Below, one piece after another: positions 1-5,979 of a stretch of DNA of 5,979 nt (position 1 is the stretch's first letter; each line of letters begins with the position of its first letter). Both the position numbers and the translations under genes were made by a program. Source of the DNA: Dethiosulfatibacter sp. (GTDB lineage: Bacteria; Bacillota; Clostridia; Tissierellales; Dethiosulfatibacteraceae); assembly GCA_030591825.1 (NCBI GenBank), contig JAUVAG010000087.1, positions 1 through 5,979 of the forward strand, written 5' to 3'. The notes beneath the pieces were generated by a model. It saw nothing but the letters and a program-made list of their open reading frames with translations. It was not told the origin of the DNA and searched no databases.

Positions 1-401
1 ACAGCGTGGATGATGCCAATCCGGACATAGGTGATTCAGTTATTACGGAGACGACTGGATTAGGCGGATTTGCAATGGCTACAGCTCCTGCAATAGTTCA
101 GTTTGTTGGTGGTACCCCGCAGGATGCCATTCAATACACAACCAGCATGTATGAAATAACAGAAGAAGAAAATAAGGAATACAAGATGCCAACAATGAAC
201 TTCAGGGGAACTCCAACAGGAATTGATATACAAAAGGTTATCGAAACACAAATATTGCCAATTATAAACACTGGAGTTGCTCACAAGGATGCTGGAGTTG
301 GACAAGTTGGTGCAGGTTTGGTTAGACCGCCAATGAAGTGTTTTGAGGACGCTTTGGAAGCATTTGTTGAAATGCTGGCTGAAGAAGGTTTGCTGGACTG
401 A
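1..401 (+). CDS. allG: DUF1116 protein, oxamate carbamoyltransferase subunit AllG/YlbE family (3' part only)
   Basis: This is the C-terminal roughly 130 residues of a DUF1116 protein. The frame is already open at the window edge and the conserved sequence begins at once, so the GTG at position 6 is an internal valine codon and the true start lies upstream. Visible family signatures are GDSVITETTGLGGFAMA, then APAIVQFVGG, FRGTPTGID, LPIINTGVAHKDAG and GAGLVRPPM, in the family's usual order. Family members are about 420-470 residues long, so roughly the last third is present, and it ends normally at TGA 399-401. In E. coli the homologue (YlbE, AllG) acts with FdrA/AllF and YlbF/AllH to convert oxalurate and phosphate to oxamate and carbamoyl phosphate in anaerobic allantoin use. 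An AllH-like gene at the far end of this operon supports the same complex here, and an FdrA-like gene is expected just upstream. The family call is strong; the reaction in this organism is inferred. Confidence 0.88.
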   Translation, partial: SVDDANPDIGDSVITETTGLGGFAMATAPAIVQFVGGTPQDAIQYTTSMYEITEEENKEYKMPTMNFRGTPTGIDIQKVIETQILPIINTGVAHKDAGVGQVGAGLVRPPMKCFEDALEAFVEMLAEEGLLD

Positions 402-425
402 AAATTTAAATAAAATAAATGTATT

Positions 426-431
426 AGGAGG
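426..431 (+). promoter_or_regulatory. Shine-Dalgarno site of the cyclase gene
   Basis: A perfect AGGAGG stands six bases before the ATG at 438. It lies in the 36-base, AT-rich gap after the AllG-like gene. The gap contains no hairpin with a T-run and no clear -35/-10 pair, so read-through from upstream is the likely source of transcription. Confidence 0.8.
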
Positions 432-437
432 ATAAAT

Positions 438-1232
438 ATGAAATTTTGGAATAATGTAAAGATGTATGATTTAACACAAAATACAAGTATTTTGACACCA
501 CCATGGCCAACATATGAGCCACTGCAGGTGAAATTTTTCAAAAGATTGTCTCCCAATGGAGCTAATGGGCAGTTGATTACAACGTCTAACCATGTTGGTA
601 CGCACTTGGACGGGCCATTGCACTTTGATACTTCAGGAAGAGATATTGCATCACTGGAACTTGAAAAATTGTGTGGACCTGGTGTTGTAGTTGATTTATC
701 AGATATAGCTGAAGATTTTAGCATCTATACACCACAAGACATAATGGATCGAGTGGAAGTGAAAAAAGGTGATATTCTTATCATTAATACAGGTTACCAC
801 AAATACGGATGGGATCAGCCTGATGCTGACGAAAGACGTTATATGCTTAGACATCCGGGGCCTTCTATGGACTTCCCTCAATGGTGCAAAGATATGAAGA
901 TAAGTTGGATTGGTGTGGATTGCGGCTCTGCCGACCACCCAATGAATACTAAAATCAGAGATTGGGAACCTGGTGAAGCTGAGAAATGTGATGCTTATAT
1001 GAAAGAGAAGTATGGGAAAGGCCTTAAGGAGATATATCAATGGCCACAAACTTATCAAGCGATGCATATTCATGTATTCCCACAGCCAGATGAAATTATC
1101 CATGCTGAAAACGTTGGTGGACAAATTGATGAAGTATTGAACAAGAGAATGATTATTGGATGTTTCCCTTGGAAATTTCAAGATGGCGAATCTGCGTTCT
1201 GTAGAATTGTTGCGTTTCAAGAACAAGAATAA
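438..1232 (+). CDS. Cyclase-family metal-dependent hydrolase (kynurenine formamidase/isatin hydrolase-like)
   Basis: This 264-residue protein belongs to the 'putative cyclase' family (PF04199), which includes bacterial kynurenine formamidase and isatin hydrolase. The signature HxGTHxDxPxHF is complete: H52, G54-T55-H56, D58, P60, H62 and F63. In characterised members the first histidines and the aspartate bind zinc or manganese and the later histidine takes part in catalysis. Further conserved-looking parts are the KKGDILIINTG strand near residues 109-119, IGVDCGSADHP at about 158-168, the H210-x-H212 pair, and E224-N225 in IIHAENVGG. No signal peptide or membrane segment is visible, so it is probably cytosolic. 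The ATG at 438 is fixed by its AGGAGG. Its place between oxamate-carbamoyltransferase-like and molybdenum-hydroxylase genes argues against tryptophan breakdown and suggests hydrolytic opening of a cyclic amide or imide made in this pathway. The substrate cannot be told from sequence; family certainty is high. Confidence 0.88.
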   Translation: MKFWNNVKMYDLTQNTSILTPPWPTYEPLQVKFFKRLSPNGANGQLITTSNHVGTHLDGPLHFDTSGRDIASLELEKLCGPGVVVDLSDIAEDFSIYTPQDIMDRVEVKKGDILIINTGYHKYGWDQPDADERRYMLRHPGPSMDFPQWCKDMKISWIGVDCGSADHPMNTKIRDWEPGEAEKCDAYMKEKYGKGLKEIYQWPQTYQAMHIHVFPQPDEIIHAENVGGQIDEVLNKRMIIGCFPWKFQDGESAFCRIVAFQEQE

Positions 1233-1241
1233 ATTTTGAAT

Positions 1242-1246
1242 GGAGG
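1242..1246 (+). promoter_or_regulatory. Shine-Dalgarno site setting the FAD-subunit start at 1254
   Basis: GGAGG lies seven bases before the ATG at 1254. The longest open frame begins at a TTG at 1236, which would place this site inside the coding sequence as Gly-Gly and leave that TTG without a site of its own. The ATG at 1254 is therefore the supported start. Confidence 0.8.
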
Positions 1247-1253
1247 TCTATTT

Positions 1254-2081
1254 ATGAATGCATTTGAGTATTTTGCACCGACCACATTGAAAGAGGCTAT
1301 AGATATTCTCAACGAGAAAGGTGAAGAAGCTTCGATTTTAAATGGTGGGACGGATTTGATTGTTCGTATGAGAGATGGTATTTCGGATCCTAAATATGTT
1401 GTTGATATTAAAAAAATAAAAGGAATGGATGATATCAGGATTGAAAATGGACGTGTGTTTATCGGAGCCTCTGCGCTTCTTAATGATCTGGGTAATAATC
1501 AGGATATTCAGAAAAGGTATCCTTTCTTGTCCAAAGCTGCCCTATCCATCGGATCAAAACAGGTTAGAAATCGGGCTACATGCATTGGAAACATTTGTAA
1601 TGCATCTCCTTTAGCTGGCATGGCCACACCGTTGTTGGCGTTGAATGCAACTGTCCATGTATTTGGTAATTATGGTGAAAAAGATATTCTTCTTAAGGAT
1701 TTTTTCGTATTTGTAAGGAAAACGTTATTAAAGCATGGGGAAATTGTAACGGGTATTTCCTTTGAAGAACAGGCATGTCTTGGAGTTTTTACAAAAATAT
1801 CTAGAAGAAGGAAAGTTGACCTTTCGACGGTTTGTTCAACGGTGGTTAAGAAGTACGATGAATATCGCATCAGCTTTGGAGCAGTGGCGCCAACACCTGT
1901 AAGATTGAACAAAACTGAAGCGTTCCTTAAGGGAAAGATGCTTTCCAAGGATATTATCGAAAAGGCCTGTGAACTGGCTATGTCGGAGGTGTCGCCCATT
2001 AGTGATATAAGAGCATCGGAAAGCTACCGTCGCGAATTGGTGCAAGTAATGTTAAGAAATTCATTATCCCAGTGGTATTAG
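1254..2081 (+). CDS. xdhB: Xanthine dehydrogenase family, FAD-binding subunit
   Basis: This 275-residue protein is the flavin subunit (CoxM/XdhB type) of a three-subunit molybdenum hydroxylase. It takes electrons from the 2Fe-2S subunit and passes them to NAD+ or another acceptor. The N-terminal FAD-binding region carries the P-loop-like ILNGGTDLIVRMRDG at about residues 28-42. The second FAD loop is RNRATCIGNICNASP at about residues 105-119, followed by the C-terminal flavoprotein domain with ISFGAVAPTPVRL. Length matches stand-alone CoxM-type proteins. The second loop departs from the usual T-x-GGN...ASPxxD consensus: the first glycine is I111 and the usual aspartate is G122. The start chosen is the ATG at 1254, six codons inside the longest frame, because of its GGAGG. 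It begins 21 bases after the cyclase stop, and its own stop lies inside the next gene's ribosome binding site, so these genes are co-transcribed. The physiological electron acceptor is unknown. Confidence 0.9.
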   Translation: MNAFEYFAPTTLKEAIDILNEKGEEASILNGGTDLIVRMRDGISDPKYVVDIKKIKGMDDIRIENGRVFIGASALLNDLGNNQDIQKRYPFLSKAALSIGSKQVRNRATCIGNICNASPLAGMATPLLALNATVHVFGNYGEKDILLKDFFVFVRKTLLKHGEIVTGISFEEQACLGVFTKISRRRKVDLSTVCSTVVKKYDEYRISFGAVAPTPVRLNKTEAFLKGKMLSKDIIEKACELAMSEVSPISDIRASESYRRELVQVMLRNSLSQWY

Positions 2082-2085
2082 GAGG
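2080..2085 (+). promoter_or_regulatory. Shine-Dalgarno site of the 2Fe-2S subunit, overlapping the previous stop
   Basis: AGGAGG shares two bases with the TAG stop of the FAD subunit. Two ATG codons follow: 2089, only three bases away, and 2092, six bases away. The second has the better spacing. The overlap implies tight translational coupling. Confidence 0.75.
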
Positions 2086-2091
2086 CGCATG

Positions 2092-2562
2092 ATGAAAAAA
2101 GTAATTAATTTCACTTTAAATGGAGAAGTTGTAGAACATGCTGTGGATACCAACAAGACACTCTTAAAAATGCTAAGGGAGGATTTTGAACTGACTGGTG
2201 CAAAAGAGGGTTGCGGCGCAGGTGAATGCGGTGCTTGTACTGTCATTATGAATGAGAAGGCTGTCAATTCGTGTCTTGTCTTGGCTGTTGAGATTGAAGG
2301 TGCATCCATTACTACAATTGAAGGTCTGACTCTAGACGGCATCTTGGATCCTTTACAGGAGTCGTTCATCGATAATGCTGCATTGCAATGTGGTTACTGT
2401 ACTCCCGGTATGATCATGACTGCAAAAGTACTCTTGAATGAAAATCCGCATCCTACTGAAGAGGAAATCAAGGAAGGTATTAGTGGAAATCTGTGCCGTT
2501 GCACAGGATATAAAAAAATTGTCGAAGCTATTGAGAAAGTAGCAAATGACAATGAAGAATAG
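2092..2562 (+). CDS. xdhC: Xanthine dehydrogenase family, 2Fe-2S subunit
   Basis: This 156-residue iron-sulfur subunit (CoxS/XdhC type) carries two 2Fe-2S clusters that move electrons from the molybdenum centre to FAD. The N-terminal plant-ferredoxin-like domain has C41, C46, C49 and C61 in the pattern C-x4-C-x2-C-x11-C. The C-terminal helical domain has C100-x2-C103, in the sequence QCGYCTPGM, and C135-x-C137, in GNLCRCTGY. All eight cluster ligands are present, so the protein should be functional. Numbering is from the ATG at 2092, chosen over the adjacent ATG at 2089 because of its spacing to AGGAGG; starting at 2089 would add one methionine. Length is normal for stand-alone members. It lies between the flavin and molybdenum subunits, and its TAG stop overlaps the next ribosome binding site. 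Confidence 0.95.
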   Translation: MKKVINFTLNGEVVEHAVDTNKTLLKMLREDFELTGAKEGCGAGECGACTVIMNEKAVNSCLVLAVEIEGASITTIEGLTLDGILDPLQESFIDNAALQCGYCTPGMIMTAKVLLNENPHPTEEEIKEGISGNLCRCTGYKKIVEAIEKVANDNEE

Positions 2563-2566
2563 GAGG
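2561..2566 (+). promoter_or_regulatory. Shine-Dalgarno site setting the molybdenum-subunit start at 2575
   Basis: AGGAGG ends eight bases before the ATG at 2575 and overlaps the TAG stop of the 2Fe-2S subunit. The longest open frame starts at a GTG at 2566, which is the last base of this same site plus two. That GTG therefore cannot be the start served by it. Confidence 0.8.
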
Positions 2567-2574
2567 TGCAGTCT

Positions 2575-4911
2575 ATGAAATATGTTGGGAAAAGTATTAA
2601 AAGAGTTGACGGAATAAAAAAAGTCACTGGATCATTGAAATATGTCGATGATATGAAATTTTCAAGAATGCTTTATGCAGCTGTCAAGAGAAGCCCCTAT
2701 GCCCATGCTAGAATTGTGAGCATCAACATTGAAAAGGCCATGGCAGTGAAGGGTGTCAAGGATATAATAACAGGCGATCATTATAAGAAAAGAGCTGGCT
2801 TATATCTTGAAGACAAGAACTTCCTAGCTGTGGGCAAGGCAAGATATAAAGGAGAAGCTGTTGCTGCTGTTGCTGCCGTTTCTGAAGATATTGCAAAGGA
2901 AGCTGTTAAGCTTATTGAGGTCGAATATGAAGAACTCACTGCAGTAACTAATGCAATCGAAGCTATGAAGCCTGGTGCACCATTGGTACATCCTGACTTA
3001 GGGGAATATAAAACTGCACCTATATTTTTTCCCAAGCCTGGTACAAACATATCCAATCACTATCCATTGAGAAAAGGCGATGTTGAAAATGCTTTCGAGG
3101 AAGCGGAGGTTGTTATAGATAATAAATTCTATGTACCTCATGTTCATCATGTGACCATTGAGACACACACAGCCGTAGCTCAAATGGATTTGGATGGCTC
3201 GTGCACAGTGTGGGCTTCGTGCCAGTCTCCTTTTGCTGTTAGACAGGCTTTATCGGAAGCATTTGATATACCCTTGAATAAAATGAGAGTATTGTCACCG
3301 GCTGTAGGAGGTGGATTTGGTTCCAAGGCAGGAACGACCTTGGAAGGAATTATCATTCCCTTGGCCAAGAGGAATCCTGGAAGACCAATTAAATTGACCT
3401 ATTCCAGAGAAGATGAATTTGAAAATACATATGTGCGTCAAGGAATGCATGCAACAATTAAAACGGCTGTTAATAAAAATGGAAAAATCATAGGACTGAA
3501 GAATGAATTTGTGTGGGACGGTGGTGCATACAATGAATATGGAGTAAACATAGCAAAGGCTGCTGGTTATGCCTGTGCAGGACCATATGATATCGATAAT
3601 ATCTGGACCGATTCATATTGTGTATATACCAATCATCCTGTTGGTGGACCATATAGAGGATTTGGAATGAGTGAGCTTCAATTTGGAATAGAACAGAACC
3701 TGGATATTGTTGCTGAAAAAATTGGAATATCACCCATTGAGATACGCCTAATAAACGGACTGAAACCTGGTGGTGCGACAGCCACAGGTGAAATTGTCAA
3801 GATATCAGGCCTCATGGAATGTATTGAACAAGTAGTTGAAGACATTAACTTTGAAGAAAAGACCGAGTCGTCCAAGCCTAACAAGGTTCGGGGTAAAGGT
3901 ATTGCCTGCGGGTGGAAAGCACCATCAATGCCTAATAATGCAGCGTCATCAGCTATTATCAAGCTCAATGAAGACGGGACGGCACATTTGCTGGTCAGCG
4001 TACAGGATATAGGTCAAGGTTCTGATACTGTCATGACACAGATTGCAGCTGAAATGCTATCTATATCTCCTGAAAAGATTACCATTAAAACCGGTGATAC
4101 GGACCATACACCTTATGAATGGCAGACCGTTGCATCGAGAATGACATATTCTACAGGAAGGGCTGTTGTAGAAGCATGTAAAGATGTCATAGATCAGTTG
4201 CTAGAGCTTTCGCAGATTAAGCTTGGACTGTACAAGAGGGACTTGGAGCTTAGAGATGGCTATGTTGTATCAAAGATTTATCCTGACAGGAAGGTGGCCA
4301 TTGGAGATTTGGCACTGGGGCTTACTTTTGAAGATGGTTCAGGTATTCACGGACCGATTATTGGCAGAGGATCTTTCATTCCGCCTAATATAAGGGATGC
4401 CGACAAGAAGACTGGATTGGGTGAACATCCTGTAGCCTATTGGACTTACGGAGCTCAGGGAGTTGAAGTTGAGGTTGATCTGGATACTGGACAGACAAAG
4501 GTGTTGAAAGTGGCATCCTGTTTTGATGTGGGCAAGGTCATGAATCCACAGCTACTGGAAGCACAAGTTGAAGGAGCCATCGTCCAGGGTATGGGTACTG
4601 CTTTGTTTGAGGAATTGATACTAAAAGACGGAGTGTTATTGAATCCTTCTTTTGTGGACTATAAGATTCCTACAGCTGATGATATGCCCGAGATGGTCAT
4701 AAAATTTGTTGAAAATCCTGAAGAAAATGGACCATATGGTGCCAGAGGAGTTGCTGAGGTGGCTATGGTGCCTTCAGCACCGGCAATTGCCAATGCAATC
4801 TATGATGCAACGGGAATTCGACTAAGAACTATTCCTTTGACTGCAGAGAGAATATTTGAAAAAATGAAGGTGTTGAAGAGAGGTAGACGTGGAAGCTGTA
4901 AGAATAACTAA
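2575..4911 (+). CDS. xdhA: Xanthine dehydrogenase family, molybdenum-binding catalytic subunit
   Basis: This 778-residue catalytic subunit hydroxylates a carbon of a heterocycle at a molybdopterin centre, using water as the oxygen source. The N-terminal a/b hammerhead domain (about residues 10-115) is followed by the molybdopterin-binding domain. Visible cofactor motifs are Q217 in SCQSPF, GGGFGSK at 245-251, YRGFG with R361, IGQG with Q481, and GARGVAE ending in E728, which matches the catalytic glutamate of the family (E1261 in bovine xanthine oxidase). Length is typical of the stand-alone large subunit. The start is the ATG at 2575, set by AGGAGG at 2561-2566. With the two preceding genes it gives a complete FAD, FeS, Mo set, so the enzyme looks intact. 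The substrate is uncertain: by alignment from memory, the purine-binding E802 and R880 of the bovine enzyme correspond to A252 and A329 (K328 if shifted by one). The last 15 residues are very basic and overlap the next gene. Confidence 0.93.
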   Translation: MKYVGKSIKRVDGIKKVTGSLKYVDDMKFSRMLYAAVKRSPYAHARIVSINIEKAMAVKGVKDIITGDHYKKRAGLYLEDKNFLAVGKARYKGEAVAAVAAVSEDIAKEAVKLIEVEYEELTAVTNAIEAMKPGAPLVHPDLGEYKTAPIFFPKPGTNISNHYPLRKGDVENAFEEAEVVIDNKFYVPHVHHVTIETHTAVAQMDLDGSCTVWASCQSPFAVRQALSEAFDIPLNKMRVLSPAVGGGFGSKAGTTLEGIIIPLAKRNPGRPIKLTYSREDEFENTYVRQGMHATIKTAVNKNGKIIGLKNEFVWDGGAYNEYGVNIAKAAGYACAGPYDIDNIWTDSYCVYTNHPVGGPYRGFGMSELQFGIEQNLDIVAEKIGISPIEIRLINGLKPGGATATGEIVKISGLMECIEQVVEDINFEEKTESSKPNKVRGKGIACGWKAPSMPNNAASSAIIKLNEDGTAHLLVSVQDIGQGSDTVMTQIAAEMLSISPEKITIKTGDTDHTPYEWQTVASRMTYSTGRAVVEACKDVIDQLLELSQIKLGLYKRDLELRDGYVVSKIYPDRKVAIGDLALGLTFEDGSGIHGPIIGRGSFIPPNIRDADKKTGLGEHPVAYWTYGAQGVEVEVDLDTGQTKVLKVASCFDVGKVMNPQLLEAQVEGAIVQGMGTALFEELILKDGVLLNPSFVDYKIPTADDMPEMVIKFVENPEENGPYGARGVAEVAMVPSAPAIANAIYDATGIRLRTIPLTAERIFEKMKVLKRGRRGSCKNN
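4875..4883 (+). promoter_or_regulatory. Shine-Dalgarno site within xdhA for the DUF2877 gene
   Basis: GAAGAGAGG ends five bases before a GTG codon at 4889, inside the final codons of the molybdenum subunit. This supports initiation at that GTG and translational coupling through a 23-base overlap. Confidence 0.6.
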
Positions 4912-5368
4912 AAGATTAAAACAATATATTGACAGTCATTTGGGCGATATTGCAGAGGTTCATTCCGTATTTGATGGAGCATTCAACTTAATCGACTCCA
5001 AGGGGGAGCTCATTGGTGTTTTAAGTTGTGACAAAGACATTTCGCCAATGAGCATGATTGTCAATAAGTACTCATTTGACTTGGATAAAGTCATTCAAGG
5101 GAATTTGATTCAATTCTCAAAGGATTCCATAAATTTTCTCGATTCACTCCTGAGTATTTCTTTGAGGAACACTGAGATAGTCGATCTTGAACTTGAGAAA
5201 ATGGGCGAGTTTAATTGGTTTCTTTTGCAGAAGAAACTTGGTTTAATGAAAAAGACTTTGATTGAAGAAGGGTCTATGGATGGTATAGGAGAGCTTATAA
5301 AATACTATAAGTTTCAAGAAGCTGTAACGTGCACAATGGGATATGATGATGAAGTCAATGAGTACTGA
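4889..5368 (+). CDS. allH: DUF2877 protein (oxamate carbamoyltransferase subunit AllH/YlbF family), N-terminal part ending at an in-frame TGA
   Basis: These 159 codons encode the N-terminal part of a DUF2877 protein, the family of E. coli YlbF/AllH, which acts with AllF and AllG in oxamate carbamoyltransferase. The family-like start is EVHSVFDGAFNLID at residues 23-36, followed by ELIGVLS and a stretch of about 100 less conserved residues with FNWFLL near the middle. The GTG start has a good ribosome binding site and overlaps xdhA by 23 bases. Translation meets a TGA at codon 160, before the signature GPGLTP motif. That motif follows in the same frame 33 codons later, so this piece is about half of a normal protein. 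Alone it lacks the conserved C-terminal part and is unlikely to do the full job. It may be a decayed gene, a gene read through at TGA, or a sequence error. The family call rests on the joined reading with the downstream part. Confidence 0.75.
   Translation: MEAVRITKRLKQYIDSHLGDIAEVHSVFDGAFNLIDSKGELIGVLSCDKDISPMSMIVNKYSFDLDKVIQGNLIQFSKDSINFLDSLLSISLRNTEIVDLELEKMGEFNWFLLQKKLGLMKKTLIEEGSMDGIGELIKYYKFQEAVTCTMGYDDEVNEY
5366..5368 (+). other. In-frame TGA interrupting the DUF2877 gene
   Basis: This codon reads TGA in the same frame as the conserved sequence on both sides: upstream ...DEVNEY, downstream VFINDRLVELL. No frame change is needed to join the halves, so a single-base change explains it (for example from TGG, CGA or GGA). 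It falls in the link between the N-terminal part and the GPGLTP-bearing part. Confidence 0.85.
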
Positions 5369-5875
5369 GTATTTATAAATGATCGATTGGTTGAATTGCT
5401 GAACGGCATTTTGGATCAGGATGAAACAAGAGTCAGGGATATATTGCCAAGAATCATAGGCTTTGGTCCAGGACTTACACCATCAACAGATGATTTTATG
5501 GTGGGAATACTCATGATTTTGAAAGTCACTAATTATGATAACAATGAGTTCATGATTAGTGACTGGCAGGGATTATATGAAGAGAAAACCACAAAGATTA
5601 GTGAAAATATGATTAAAAATGCAGTAAAGGGTTATGTTGCTGAGAGTTATAAAGAATTGAATGATGTATTATACAATGATGATATTTTGGATATAGAGGC
5701 TTATGTTAAAAGGGTTATCCAAAGGGGTTCGTCATCTGGTTCGGATTTTATTCTAGGGGTATATTGCATGCTGAACATTCTATATATGAGATGGAAAAGA
5801 AGAAGATATTCCGAGGAATGTTGTAGAGATGTTGGATTTTGGCCGCATTTATTCTTGAGTTTCCGTAAAATGTAA
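5369..5875 (+). pseudogene. allH: DUF2877 protein (AllH/YlbF family), C-terminal part beyond the in-frame TGA
   Basis: This stretch continues the DUF2877 reading frame after the TGA. It carries the family's clearest motif, GFGPGLTPSTDDF (GPGLTP at residues 193-198 of the joined frame, D201-D202), and a second conserved block, GSSSGSDFILG, at about 280-290. As an independent gene it could start only at a TTG at 5387, which has no ribosome binding site, or at internal ATGs that would cut into the motif. It is therefore better read as the second half of one gene than as a separate protein. The last 28 or so residues in this frame (from RWKRRRYSEECC) are basic and rich in Cys and Trp, unlike the rest. 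Frame +1 over 5790-5855 gives a more ordinary acidic tail (DGKEEDIPRNVVEMLDFG) ending at TGA 5856-5858, so a second lesion, a one-base frameshift near 5789, is possible. Function depends on whether the TGA is real. Confidence 0.7.
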
Positions 5876-5941
5876 TATAAAAAATATAACGGTAGTAAAA
5901 CAGCAAAATATCAAAAGACAATCAAGTGGAAAGTTAAACAA

Positions 5942-5955
5942 ATGAAAAGTTTCAT
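5942..5955 (+). repeat. Short inverted repeat in the 3' non-coding end
   Basis: ATGAAA and TTTCAT form a perfect six-base inverted repeat around two bases, in the 104-base AT-rich stretch after the DUF2877 gene. The loop is too small and no T-run follows, so it does not look like a terminator. It could be an operator half-site pair for a neighbouring gene or simply chance in AT-rich DNA. No gene is visible in 5876-5979. Confidence 0.25.
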
Positions 5956-5979
5956 CAATTAATAATCACTTTCGCAAGT

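Noticed and set aside
281..724. Long open frame on the minus strand
   Set aside because: It runs antisense across the end of the DUF1116 gene and the start of the cyclase gene. Both sense frames carry clear family motifs and ribosome binding sites, while the antisense translation shows no recognisable domain.
1236..1253. TTG start at 1236 for the FAD subunit
   Set aside because: It would put the GGAGG ribosome binding site inside the gene; the ATG at 1254 has ideal spacing.
2857..2880. GTTGCTGCT-type tandem repeat
   Set aside because: It is codon repetition for an alanine/valine-rich strand in the molybdenum subunit, not a DNA repeat with independent meaning.
5387..5389. TTG at 5387 as the start of an independent second gene
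   Set aside because: No Shine-Dalgarno-like sequence precedes it, and the reading frame is open back to the TGA with plausible protein sequence, so it looks like the continuation of one gene.
5366..5411. Selenocysteine at the in-frame TGA with a downstream hairpin
   Set aside because: The only pairing found is AAATG (5377-5381) with CATTT (5407-5411) around a largely unpaired 25-base interior, not a compact bacterial SECIS hairpin. The site is also in a poorly conserved linker with no redox motif.
5876..5979. Terminator or small gene at the window end
   Set aside because: No GC-rich hairpin with a T-run is present, and the only ATG frame here (5942) is a few codons long. GAAAGT/ACTTTC pairing across about 40 bases is too weak to call.

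Overview
This 6 kb window is a compact run of genes, all on the + strand. It looks like part of one operon from a low-GC, probably anaerobic Bacillota (Clostridia-like) genome. The grounds are the AT-rich composition (roughly 40% GC by eye), near-perfect AGGAGG ribosome binding sites, intergenic gaps of a few bases or none, and gene families typical of anaerobic nitrogen-heterocycle degraders. The species cannot be named from the sequence alone.

Layout. (1) 1-401 is the 3' end of a DUF1116 gene, the YlbE/AllG family, a subunit of oxamate carbamoyltransferase; its start lies upstream of the window. (2) 438-1232 is a metal-dependent cyclase/kynurenine-formamidase-like hydrolase with its HxGTHxDxPxHF motif intact. 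(3) 1254-2081, 2092-2562 and 2575-4911 are the FAD, 2Fe-2S and molybdenum subunits of a three-subunit xanthine-dehydrogenase-family molybdenum hydroxylase. For these three the ribosome binding sites point to starts slightly downstream of the longest open frames. (4) 4889-5875 is a DUF2877 gene, the YlbF/AllH family, overlapping the end of the molybdenum subunit by 23 bases. It is interrupted by an in-frame TGA at 5366-5368, and its 3' end may also be frameshifted. (5) 5876-5979 holds no recognisable gene and no convincing terminator.

How the genes may work together (inference). In the E. coli allantoin pathway, AllF, AllG and AllH form the enzyme that splits oxalurate by phosphorolysis into oxamate and carbamoyl phosphate, and carbamate kinase then makes ATP. 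Here AllG-like and AllH-like genes bracket a hydroxylase that oxidises aromatic N-heterocycles and a hydrolase of a family that opens cyclic or aryl amides. This suggests a fermentative route: ring hydroxylation, hydrolytic opening, then carbamoyl transfer conserving energy as carbamoyl phosphate. The heterocycle is not fixed by the sequence. Two purine-binding residues of animal xanthine oxidase appear to be replaced in the molybdenum subunit, so 'xanthine' should be read as a family name.

The most unusual points are the broken DUF2877 gene inside an otherwise intact operon, and the pairing of a cyclase-family hydrolase and a molybdenum hydroxylase with oxamate-carbamoyltransferase subunits.
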